A DNA stretch of 7,279 nt from an uncultured Oscillospiraceae bacterium (GCA_910584835.1 CAJUEG010000107.1:1-7279), one strand, 5' to 3'. Shown: positions 1 to 7,029, numbered from the stretch's first letter. Translations and numbers: made by a program. The notes: generated by a model from the sequence alone, not told the origin.

Positions 1-597
1 AAGAGATCACGCAGGTGGACTACGGCACCTTCCTCACCATGCTGAAGGTAGCCGTGGCCCAGGTGGAGCAGGACGTCATCTACTTCGTTGACACCTCCGA
101 GGAGCCTGGCCTGTACGCCAGATCACCTTCCATGACCCCAGCCTGGTGGATCGCCTGTGGGAGAGCGGCTGCGTGTTCGACAAGGTGAGGCCAAAGGAGA
201 TGAACCCCATCCTCAGCTTCTTCCCGACCTTCAGGGCCGCGAGGCCATCCTAAAGGTTCACGCCGCCAAGGTGAAGCTGGCGGAGAATGTGGACTTTAAC
301 ACCATCGCCTGTGCCGCCTCCGGGGCCTCCGGTGCGAAGTTGGCCAACATGGTCAACGAGGCCGCCCTGCGGGCCGTACGCCAGGGACGGAGGCTCGCCA
401 CCCGGGAGGACCTCCAAGAGAGCATCGAGGTGGTCATTGCCGGGTATCAGAAGAAGAACAAAATCCTCTCCGACCACGAGCGGATGATTGTCTCTTACCA
501 CGAAATCGGCCGCGCCTTGGTGGCGGCGCTCCAGACCCACTCCGCCCCGGTGGCGAAGATCACCATCATCCCCCGCTCCCTTTTCAGTCACCTTTGA
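1..597 (+). pseudogene. ftsH: Decayed ftsH (ATP-dependent membrane zinc metalloprotease), 5'-partial, frameshifted, internally deleted, 3'-truncated
   Basis: Three pieces in three frames match one FtsH. Bases 3-119 read EITQVDYGTFLTML onward, the extracytoplasmic domain after the first membrane helix. A frameshift near 117-122 moves reading to bases 119-222 (QITFHDPSLVDRLWESG, then MNPILSFF), just before the second membrane helix. A junction near 217-222 then joins directly to LPDLQGREAILKVH, the C-terminal ATPase lid region, continuing through ASGASGAKLANMVNEAALRA and VVIAGYQKKNKIL to THSAPVAKITIIPRS at 579. The second membrane helix, Walker A, Walker B and second region of homology are missing, roughly 200 residues by comparison with usual FtsH (estimate). 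The protease motif HEXXH at 499-513 reads HEIGR, so a zinc-binding histidine is lost. Similarity ends at about 579 and a stop follows at 595-597; most of the protease domain is absent. The gene continues left of the window. No function is expected. A 146-codon open frame from 157 could be translated but lacks any complete domain. Confidence 0.9.
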
Positions 598-645
598 GCG
601 TAAGGTTGTCCGCACGGGCCGCAAACCAACCCCCCAAAGAAAGCA

Positions 646-1002
646 TCACTTTTTCTGCCTTTCCTTCAACCGCTGTAACTCTATATACTCCACAACAGCT
701 TCTCTTCCATGTTCGCTTAAAGAAAGTATATCCTGCACCAGCTTCTCACAAGTACAATCACGAGTGACATATACCATCTCCAAAGGCTTCTTTTCATCAT
801 AGGAACACCGCCCGATTAGATAATCAGCAGACACACTATAGTATTTTGCCAGCGTGATAAAATGCCGCAGCGGAAATTCATATTCTCCCGTCTCATACTT
901 GGAATAATGCTGCTGAGAAATTCCCAAAACGGCTGCTATATCACTTTGAGAGTAATCGTGATCTTCCCGCAGTTCCCGAAACAATTCCATCACGCTTTTC
1001 AA
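646..1002 (-). CDS. XRE/Cro-CI-family helix-turn-helix transcriptional regulator
   Basis: A 118-residue cytoplasmic DNA-binding protein. Residues about 8-63 form the XRE helix-turn-helix: LFRELREDHDYSQSDIAAVL, then GISQQHYSKYETGEYEFPLR, ending in SVSADYLIGR, the usual close of this domain. Residues 64-118 are a short charged, helical tail (SLSEHGREAVVEYIELQRLK), probably for dimerisation; no sensor domain is seen. The start is taken as TTG at 1002 because AGGTGG (1016-1011) lies 8 bases upstream. An ATG at 1035 would add 11 residues but has no ribosome site and would overlap the putative operator; GTG at 993 or ATG at 990 are too far from the AGGTGG. It is transcribed divergently from the MMPL operon, and inverted repeats in the shared region suggest it represses itself and the operon. 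Its DNA is clearly more AT-rich than the flanking genes, possibly a sign of separate origin. Family assignment is firm; the target is inferred. Confidence 0.9.
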   Translation of the reverse strand: MKSVMELFRELREDHDYSQSDIAAVLGISQQHYSKYETGEYEFPLRHFITLAKYYSVSADYLIGRCSYDEKKPLEMVYVTRDCTCEKLVQDILSLSEHGREAVVEYIELQRLKERQKK

Positions 1003-1010
1003 TGTCAGTC

Positions 1011-1016
1011 CCACCT
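1011..1016 (-). promoter_or_regulatory. Ribosome binding site deciding the TTG start of the XRE gene
   Basis: On the minus strand AAAAAGGTGGG lies at 1020-1010; its AGGTGG core is 8 bases before TTG at 1002-1000. This spacing fits TTG and not the ATG codons at 1035 (upstream of the site) or 990 (20 bases away). Confidence 0.65.
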
Positions 1017-1033
1017 TTTTCAAGGAACGTATC

Positions 1034-1053
1034 ATACATATATTTCTATGTAT
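1034..1053. promoter_or_regulatory. Putative operator 1 (ATACATA-N6-TATGTAT inverted repeat)
   Basis: Perfect 7-base arms, ATACATA at 1034-1040 and TATGTAT at 1047-1053, separated by six bases. It sits just upstream of the AGGTGG of the minus-strand XRE gene and touches the -35 region of the rightward promoter, a good position for a repressor of both directions. The core ATACAT/ATGTAT recurs at 1072-1084. Binding by the adjacent XRE protein is inference. AT-rich DNA makes chance palindromes more common, but two with the same core strengthen the call. Confidence 0.5.
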
Positions 1054-1080
1054 TGGTTTACTTATTCAATCATGTATAAT
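1053..1080 (+). promoter_or_regulatory. Sigma-A-type promoter for the MMPL/GLUG operon
   Basis: A perfect -10 box TATAAT (1075-1080) lies 16 bases after a -35-like TTGGTT (1053-1058). Transcription would start near 1087, leaving a leader of about 118 bases before the TTG start at 1205. The -10 box lies inside the palindrome at 1072-1084, so a repressor bound there would block polymerase. A second TATAAT at 1084-1089 lacks a well-spaced -35 box. Confidence 0.6.
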
Positions 1081-1084
1081 ACAT
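1072..1084. promoter_or_regulatory. Putative operator 2 (ATGTAT-A-ATACAT palindrome over the -10 box)
   Basis: A perfect 13-base palindrome with six-base arms around a central A. It carries the same core as the inverted repeat at 1034-1053 and contains the TATAAT -10 box of the rightward promoter. A looser partner, ACAT-N8-ATGT, follows at 1081-1096. The overlap suggests repression by steric block, most simply by the divergent XRE protein (inference). Confidence 0.5.
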
Positions 1085-1189
1085 ATAATTCAATGTAAAA
1101 AGGGGACGATGGAAGTGACAACATTATCTTTCTGTTGACCACTTGCATTTCCAAGAAAAACAGAGTATCATTGTCTATCATAGAGTTTG

Positions 1190-1196
1190 AAAGGAG
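1190..1196 (+). promoter_or_regulatory. Ribosome binding site deciding the TTG start of the MMPL gene
   Basis: AAAGGAG at 1190-1196 is a near-consensus site 8 bases before TTG at 1205. An in-frame TTG at 1187 precedes and runs into this site, so it cannot use it; the shorter protein is preferred. Confidence 0.75.
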
Positions 1197-1204
1197 CGTT
1201 CAGG

Positions 1205-3688
1205 TTGAGCAGGCACACAGTAGAAGTTTCGGAAAAGCAAAGCCCGATGGAACGGATTGCGGCTTTTATTGTGGACAAACGCAAAGCCTTTTACCTGTTG
1301 TACATCGGAGCAGCTATTTTCTGCGTCTTTTCCAGCGGCTGGGTGGCGGTGAACGACGATCTGACCAGCTACTTGTCTGACACCACCGAGACCCGGCAAG
1401 GGTTGACCGTGATGGAGGCGGAGTTTGTCACCTTTGGCACCAGCCGCATTATGGTGGACAATATCTCCTACCGTCAGGCGGAGAGCTTGGCGGAGCAGAT
1501 AGAGATGATGGAAGGTGTAAAATCGGTGGAGTTCAACGGTTCCAGGGACCACTACACCAACGGCTCCGCCCTGTTTTCCATCACCTACGACGGGACCGCC
1601 ACTGACCCGGTGAGTCTGGAGGGATTGGATGGTGTCAAAGCCCTTCTGGACGGGTATGACGTCTATATCACCGGCGACACCGGCGACTCCGCCTCTGAAA
1701 GTCTGAACGCCGAGATGCAGGTGGTCATGGTGATTGCCGTGGTCATCATCCTGGTGGTGCTGCTGTTCACCTCCCACACCTATATGGAGATCCCGGTGCT
1801 ACTTATGACCTTTGGCATGGCGGCACTGATGAACAAGGGCACCAACTTTATCTTTGGCGAAATATCCTTTGTCTCCAACTCGGTGGCGGTGGTCCTCCAG
1901 CTGGCCCTGGCCATTGACTACGCCATCATCCTCTGCCACCGGTACACCGAGGAGCGGGAGCAGCTGGAGGCCCGGGAGGCGGTGGTGGCCGCCCTGAGCA
2001 AGGCCATTCCGGAGATTGCCGGCTCCTCCATGACCACCCTGTCCGGCCTGGGGGCCATGTGCTTCATGCAGTTCGGGATTGGTCAGGATTTGGGCCTGGT
2101 GCTGATGAAGTCCATTGTGCTCAGCCTGCTGGCCGTGTTTACCCTGATGCCCGGGCTGCTGCTCAGCTTCAGCAGTTTGATCGACCGCACCCACCACCGG
2201 AATTTTGTGCCCAAAATCACCGCCTGGGGCCGGCTGGCGGTGAAAACCCGTTTTGTCATGCCGCCCCTGTTTGTGGTGCTTCTGATTGGCGGTTTTGTGT
2301 TCGCCAACCGCTGCCCCTACGCCTACGGGCAGACCGAGCTGACCACCTTCCGCCAGAGCGACGCCCAGATTGCCCAGCAGCGGGTGAACGAAACCTTTGG
2401 CCGGGTGAACACCCTGGCGGTTATCGTGCCCAAGGGGGACTATGAGCAGGAGGGCCGGCTGCTCCGGGAACTGGATCGTATGCCCGAGACGGACACGGTG
2501 CTGGGCCTGGCCAATGTGGATGCCATGGACGGCTATGTCCTCACAGACCGGCTGACACCCCGGCAGTTTGCCGAGCTGACCGATCTGGATATTGAGGTGG
2601 CCCGGCTGCTCTACTCCGCCTACGCCGTGGACCAGGAGGACTACGGACAGGTAGTTTCCGGCCTGGACAGCTACGGCGTACCCTTGATTGATATGTTCCT
2701 GTATGTCTATGACATGATGGACGAGGGCTACATCTCTCTGGACGCGGACATGACTGAGACCATTGAGGACCTCCACGTCCAGCTGACCGACGCCCAGCTG
2801 CAATTGAAGGGGGAGAACTACAGCCGTCTGGTCTTACAGCTCAACCTGCCCGAGGAGGGGGAGGAGACCTTCACTTTTCTGGACACTCTGCATGAAATTG
2901 TGGGCCGTTACTACCCGGAAAATTCCCTCCTGGTGGGCAACTCCACCAGCGATTTTGACCTGTCCGCCTCCTTCGGCAACGACAACATGCTCATCAGCAT
3001 TTTGACCATCGTATTCGTCATTCTGGTGCTGGTGTTTACCTTCAAATCCGCCGGGCTTCCGGTGCTGTTGATCCTGGTCATCCAGGGCAGTGTCTGGATC
3101 AACTTCTCCTTCCCTTACTTACAGAAGGAACCCCTGTTCTTCCTCAGCTATCTGGTGGTCAGCTCCATCCAGATGGGCGCAAATATTGACTACGCCATTG
3201 TCATCGCCAACCGCTATGTGGAGCTGAAACAGACCATGTCCCTCAAGGATGCGGTTATCGAGTCGCTGAATGAGGCTTTCCCCACCATTATTACCTCAGG
3301 CACTATTTTGGCCTCCGCCGGCGTGGCCATCGGCCTGCTGTCCACCACAGCCTCCATCGCCTCCATCGGCGTGTGTCTGGGCCGGGGCACGTTAATCTCC
3401 ATCTTCCTGGTGATGGGTATCCTTCCCCAGATTCTGCTGCTGGGCGACACCATCATTGAAAAGACTGCCTTTACCCTGAAGACCCGGCATCCCGTCCAGA
3501 CCCACACCGGCAGTCTGCTGGTGGACGGCCACGTCCGGGGATACATCTCCGGCATGGTGGACGCCGATTTCAGCGGCATCCTCCATGGCAGCATCAATGC
3601 GGCGGTGGCAACGGGGGCTGTCCGGCCGGAGGAGCCGCCCCAACCAGCGGCAATCCCTGCGGGAAAGGGGGCGGATTCTCATGCGTAA
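1205..3688 (+). CDS. MMPL/RND-family membrane transporter, 12 predicted membrane helices
   Basis: An 827-residue inner-membrane transporter of the RND superfamily, MMPL type, expected to use the proton gradient to export a lipid-like or envelope substrate (family knowledge; cargo unknown here). It shows the two-fold RND layout: helix 1 (about 29-47), extracytoplasmic loop (48-170), helices 2-6 (171-322), helix 7 (350-368), second loop (369-594), helices 8-12 (595-747). Both halves carry the Asp-Tyr pair expected for proton relay in helices 4 and 10: LALAIDYAIILCHRYTEE (D238, Y239) and GANIDYAIVIANRY (D662, Y663). Length suits a Gram-positive MMPL protein. The start is TTG at 1205, set by AAAGGAG at 1190-1196. 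The polar cytoplasmic tail (748-827) has a glycine-spaced stretch (769-806) followed by a Pro/Ala-rich end. It is first in a two-gene operon, overlapping the next gene by 8 bases, which implies coupled translation. The divergent XRE protein probably represses it. Confidence 0.93.
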   Translation: MSRHTVEVSEKQSPMERIAAFIVDKRKAFYLLYIGAAIFCVFSSGWVAVNDDLTSYLSDTTETRQGLTVMEAEFVTFGTSRIMVDNISYRQAESLAEQIEMMEGVKSVEFNGSRDHYTNGSALFSITYDGTATDPVSLEGLDGVKALLDGYDVYITGDTGDSASESLNAEMQVVMVIAVVIILVVLLFTSHTYMEIPVLLMTFGMAALMNKGTNFIFGEISFVSNSVAVVLQLALAIDYAIILCHRYTEEREQLEAREAVVAALSKAIPEIAGSSMTTLSGLGAMCFMQFGIGQDLGLVLMKSIVLSLLAVFTLMPGLLLSFSSLIDRTHHRNFVPKITAWGRLAVKTRFVMPPLFVVLLIGGFVFANRCPYAYGQTELTTFRQSDAQIAQQRVNETFGRVNTLAVIVPKGDYEQEGRLLRELDRMPETDTVLGLANVDAMDGYVLTDRLTPRQFAELTDLDIEVARLLYSAYAVDQEDYGQVVSGLDSYGVPLIDMFLYVYDMMDEGYISLDADMTETIEDLHVQLTDAQLQLKGENYSRLVLQLNLPEEGEETFTFLDTLHEIVGRYYPENSLLVGNSTSDFDLSASFGNDNMLISILTIVFVILVLVFTFKSAGLPVLLILVIQGSVWINFSFPYLQKEPLFFLSYLVVSSIQMGANIDYAIVIANRYVELKQTMSLKDAVIESLNEAFPTIITSGTILASAGVAIGLLSTTASIASIGVCLGRGTLISIFLVMGILPQILLLGDTIIEKTAFTLKTRHPVQTHTGSLLVDGHVRGYISGMVDADFSGILHGSINAAVATGAVRPEEPPQPAAIPAGKGADSHA
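3664..3671 (+). promoter_or_regulatory. Ribosome binding site deciding the start of the GLUG protein
   Basis: AAAGGGGG lies inside the end of the MMPL gene, 9 bases before ATG at 3681. It supports the start that opens a clean signal peptide. An upstream in-frame ATG at 3585 would put 32 Arg-rich residues before that peptide and has no reason to be used. Confidence 0.6.
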
Positions 3689-6600
3689 ACGTGTCGACCG
3701 GCTGTTCCCCATCCTTCTGGCGGTCTGGATTCTGACCTCGCTGGTCCTGCCCGCCTGGGCCACGGAGGAAAGCACTGTCACCATCTCCAACGTAGCGGAC
3801 CTCCAGCGTTTCGGGAAAAACTGCGCTCTGGACACCTGGTCCCAGGGCAAGACTGTTACCCTCACCGCCGACCTGGACCTGAGCGGGGTGGATTTCACCC
3901 CCATTCCCACCTTCGGCGGCACCTTTTTAGGCCAGGGACACACCATCTCCGGGCTGTGTCTCACCTCCGCCGGTTCCACCCAGGGGTTGTTCCGCTATAT
4001 CCAGCCCGGCGGGCTGGTACGGGACTTGACCGTCAAGGGTACGGTGGCCCCCGGGGGTACCCGCTCCACCGTGGGAGGCATCGTGGGCAACAACGCAGGA
4101 ACCCTGCAAAGCTGTGCCTTTCACGGCGTGGTTCAGGGGGATGCCACCGTGGGCGGCATCGCCGGATACAACAGCATCACCGGTGAGATTACCGGTTGTT
4201 CCGTCTCCGGTTCTGTCAGCGGCAAGAATATCACCGGCGGCATTGCGGGCCGGAATTTGGGGTTGCTGCTCAAATGTGAAAGCAGCGCCGGAGTGAATCT
4301 GACCCGGAAGGAAACCAATGTGGACCTGATGGACGCGGATACGGCTGCCATCCTGGAGGAGCGGGCCGCGGCGGACGACGAAACCTACCACCTGCTGGAC
4401 GGCTGCTTTGATACCGGTGGCATCGTGGGCTATTCCAGCGGCGTGGTGCAGAGCTGCGTCAATCGCGGCACGGTGGGCTACCCCCATGTGGGGTACAACA
4501 CCGGCGGCATCGCCGGGCGGCAGGACGGCTATCTGTCCGGCTGTACCAACAGCGGCACCGTCTACGGACGGAAGGACGTGGGCGGCATTGTGGGCCAGGC
4601 GGAGCCCTATGTGCTTGTGGACCCTGGCCGGGACACGCTGGAGCAGCTGCGCCAGGAGCTGAACACCCTGGAAAACCTGATTAACCGCGCGCTGGACGAC
4701 GCGGAGCGCACCGGAGACAGCGTCTCCGCCCAGCTCAGCGCCATGGGAGACTACGCCGGCAGCGCCAAGGACAGCACCAAGGAGCTGCTGGACCGGGTTT
4801 CCGATTTTACCGACGAGAACATCGGCTCCATCAACACCCTGACCGCCGACATCACCGGCGCGCTGGACAAAATTTCTCCCGCCCTGGACGATCTGTCCGA
4901 CGTGGGCGGGCGGCTGGAGCGCCTGTCCCGCCAGCTGGGGGACGCTTTGGATTCTCTGGGCGGCGCGGTGGACACCGGCGATCGGGCCGCGCGGGACCTG
5001 CGTCTCGCGGTGGAGAAGCTGCGGCAGTCCGCCTCCGGGCTGACCACGGCGGTAAGCCGACTGGAACGCGCGCTGGACGCCTTTCAAGGCTTTCTGGATT
5101 TGGGAAGCGGCTCCATCTCCGTCAGCTCTCTTCTGGCGGCGCGGGAGGAGCTGCGTCAGGCATTCCGCGCCCTGCGGGGAGTGGGGGATGATCTGGATGA
5201 TGCCCTGTCTCAGCTCCAGCAGGCCCTGAGCCGCTCCGGCGCTCTGTCCAGCCAGCTAGGAGACGCCCTGGATACACTGGAGGAGGCCTCTGACACCTCC
5301 GCCGTCATCGGGCGGCTGCTGCGCCGGGCGCTGGATACCATTGGCGATGCGGTGGATACGCTCACCGAGGACGGTCCTGCGGAGTTCACCCCCCTGGGGG
5401 AGGACTTCCGGCAGGCCGGCGACAGCCTTTATGATGCCATGAGCGGCCTGCTGGAGGAGATGGACGGGCTGAACAGCGCCCTTCAGACCGGGAACGGCAC
5501 CCTGACCGCCGACCTGCGGGCCATCAACCGGCAGTTTAACGCGGTATTCACCCTTCTGCTGGACGCAATGGATGACGCCAGGGACACCGCTGAAGGCGGC
5601 CTGGAGGGCATCATTCAGGACACCTCCGATGAGGACATCTCCGCCACCCGGGAGGGCAAGGTGGCGGACTGCTCCAACCTGGGAACCGTGGAGGGAGACC
5701 GCAACGTGGGCGGCATTGCCGGTGCCGTGGCCATTGAATTCGACCTGGACCCGGAGGACGACACGACCGGCCGGTTCTCCTTTGGCAGCAGCTACGAGAC
5801 CAAGGCGGTGCTGATGAACTGCGTCAATCGTGGGGCCGTCACCGGCAAGAAGGACTGCGTGGGCGGTCTGGCGGGGCGCATGGACCTGGGTACTGCCTTG
5901 GAGTGCCAGAATTACGGCCCGGTAGCCAGCACCGGCGGGAACTATGTGGGGGGTGTGGCCGGCTATGCGGACGCCTCCATCCGCAGCTGCCATGTCAAGA
6001 GCACCCTGTCCGGAGAGAATTACGTCGGCGGCATTGCCGGCTGGGCCAGCCGTCTGCGGGACTGCCGTGCCATCGTCACAATCGAGGAAGGCACGGAGTA
6101 TCTGGGAGCCATTGCCGGCGGCATAGAGACGGATGGGGCGCTGTCCGGCAATCTCTTTGTAGACACCGGCACCGCCGGGGTGGACGGCGTCAGCTACGCG
6201 GGGCGGGCCGAGCCCATCCCCTTTAACGCGCTGAGCCAGCTGCCCGATATTCCGCCAGAGTTCACCGCCTTTACGCTGACTCTGGTGGCGGAGGAAAAAA
6301 CGGTGGCGCAGATTCCCTTCCTCTACGGGGAGGACCTGTCCAGGCTCGACCTGCCCCCTGTGCCAGAGCTGGAGGGCAATTACGGCGTCTGGCCGGAGTT
6401 TGATGTCTCCGGCCTGCGCTCCGACCTGACCGTGAACGCGGTCTATACCCCTTGGGTTACTGTGGTGGCCAGCCGGGAGCTGTCCGGAAAGCTGGCCCTG
6501 GCCCTGGCGGAGGGACAGTTTACCGGGGACGCCGTTCTCCATGTGACAGACAGCGTCCAGGTTCCGCCCCAGGAGGCGGGGGAGCAGGCCGTCGTGTGGG

Positions 6601-6920
6601 ACGTCGTTCTCGCTGGAGCGGAGCCAGAGGATTCCGTTCCTTTGCGGCTGTTAAGCCCTGACAGCGGTACCCATGTCTGGCAGTATCAGAACGGCCAGTG
6701 GCAACAGGTGGAAGCCGTCCAAAACGGACAGTATCTATTGCTGACCATGACCGGAACCCAGGGCACTTTCTGTATCCAATCTACTCGGAGCGCCCTGTGG
6801 CTGATCCCCGCTGTCGTGGGCGGTTTGGCTGCCTTGGCAGCACTCGTGCTGATTGCCGGCAAACACAAGAGAAAGGCCGCCAAGGCTCAGAAAGGAAAAG
6901 AGGAGCCAGCATCGAAATAA
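3681..6920 (+). CDS. Exported GLUG-repeat protein with long helical/coiled-coil insert and C-terminal membrane anchor
   Basis: A 1079-residue extracytoplasmic protein of unknown function. A signal peptide (about 1-27: basic start MRKR, hydrophobic core, AWA cleavage site) is followed by a GLUG-type beta-solenoid with V/T-GGI-x-G motifs at 131, 157, 185, 245, 274 and 300. A helical, heptad-like region (about 318-650; runs such as RLERLSRQLGDALDSLGGAV) rich in Leu, Asp and Ala contains no cysteine. GLUG motifs resume at 676, 727, 756, 782 and 808. Residues about 862-924 resemble a small InlB-B/Flg_new-like beta-grasp unit (VAEEKTVAQIPFLYGEDL, then VNAVYTPWVTVVAS). A membrane helix (about 1038-1060) and the basic tail KHKRKAAK anchor it with the bulk outside. 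Translation is probably coupled to the MMPL gene through the ATGCGTAA overlap, implying a stoichiometric partner, for example a periplasm- or wall-spanning adapter (inference). A YhgE/Pip-like role is an alternative, but the membrane layout differs. Domain calls are strong; function is open. Confidence 0.9.
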   Translation: MRKRVDRLFPILLAVWILTSLVLPAWATEESTVTISNVADLQRFGKNCALDTWSQGKTVTLTADLDLSGVDFTPIPTFGGTFLGQGHTISGLCLTSAGSTQGLFRYIQPGGLVRDLTVKGTVAPGGTRSTVGGIVGNNAGTLQSCAFHGVVQGDATVGGIAGYNSITGEITGCSVSGSVSGKNITGGIAGRNLGLLLKCESSAGVNLTRKETNVDLMDADTAAILEERAAADDETYHLLDGCFDTGGIVGYSSGVVQSCVNRGTVGYPHVGYNTGGIAGRQDGYLSGCTNSGTVYGRKDVGGIVGQAEPYVLVDPGRDTLEQLRQELNTLENLINRALDDAERTGDSVSAQLSAMGDYAGSAKDSTKELLDRVSDFTDENIGSINTLTADITGALDKISPALDDLSDVGGRLERLSRQLGDALDSLGGAVDTGDRAARDLRLAVEKLRQSASGLTTAVSRLERALDAFQGFLDLGSGSISVSSLLAAREELRQAFRALRGVGDDLDDALSQLQQALSRSGALSSQLGDALDTLEEASDTSAVIGRLLRRALDTIGDAVDTLTEDGPAEFTPLGEDFRQAGDSLYDAMSGLLEEMDGLNSALQTGNGTLTADLRAINRQFNAVFTLLLDAMDDARDTAEGGLEGIIQDTSDEDISATREGKVADCSNLGTVEGDRNVGGIAGAVAIEFDLDPEDDTTGRFSFGSSYETKAVLMNCVNRGAVTGKKDCVGGLAGRMDLGTALECQNYGPVASTGGNYVGGVAGYADASIRSCHVKSTLSGENYVGGIAGWASRLRDCRAIVTIEEGTEYLGAIAGGIETDGALSGNLFVDTGTAGVDGVSYAGRAEPIPFNALSQLPDIPPEFTAFTLTLVAEEKTVAQIPFLYGEDLSRLDLPPVPELEGNYGVWPEFDVSGLRSDLTVNAVYTPWVTVVASRELSGKLALALAEGQFTGDAVLHVTDSVQVPPQEAGEQAVVWDVVLAGAEPEDSVPLRLLSPDSGTHVWQYQNGQWQQVEAVQNGQYLLLTMTGTQGTFCIQSTRSALWLIPAVVGGLAALAALVLIAGKHKRKAAKAQKGKEEPASK

Positions 6921-7029
6921 AATGCCCCGCTCGCTGGATAGACTTATTTCATCCGGCAAATCGAATCCCGGCAAAAAGAGCAGGGGCGCAGTACCGGCCT
7001 GGACCATATTCTGCCGCTATAGACTCAAA

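Noticed and set aside
157..597. 146-codon open frame as an independent gene
   Set aside because: Its first part is out-of-frame ftsH sequence and the rest is a fragment of the ATPase lid and protease start with a broken zinc motif; there is no ribosome site for the ATG.
580..645. Possible remnant coding sequence (VTFERKVVRTGRKP in another frame) after the ftsH break
   Set aside because: Too short to assign to any family and not supported by a start site; recorded only as non-FtsH sequence.
1109..1138. Nine-codon leader peptide (MEVTTLSFC) after AGGGG in the operon leader
   Set aside because: The AGGGG is only 3 bases from the ATG, there is no run of regulatory codons, and no alternative hairpins are visible to make an attenuator.
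1174..1184. TCTATCATAGA palindrome just before the MMPL ribosome site
   Set aside because: Only 11 bases in AT-rich DNA and without the ATACAT core of the two operator candidates; chance is the simplest explanation.
3585..3680. 32-residue N-terminal extension of the GLUG protein
   Set aside because: It overlaps the MMPL coding end, is Arg/Gln-rich, lies ahead of a complete signal peptide and is not supported by the ribosome site at 3664-3671.
3927..5087. Long minus-strand open frame opposite the GLUG gene
   Set aside because: Low-complexity Gly/Ala/Val/Gln-rich translation expected from the reverse of a GC-rich repeat gene; no domain. The same applies to 5256-6542 and 1799-2803.
4065..6120. 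Repeated GGCGGCAT-type DNA as a CRISPR array or DNA-level repeat
   Set aside because: The repetition follows codons for the GGI-x-G protein motif with uneven spacing inside an intact reading frame.
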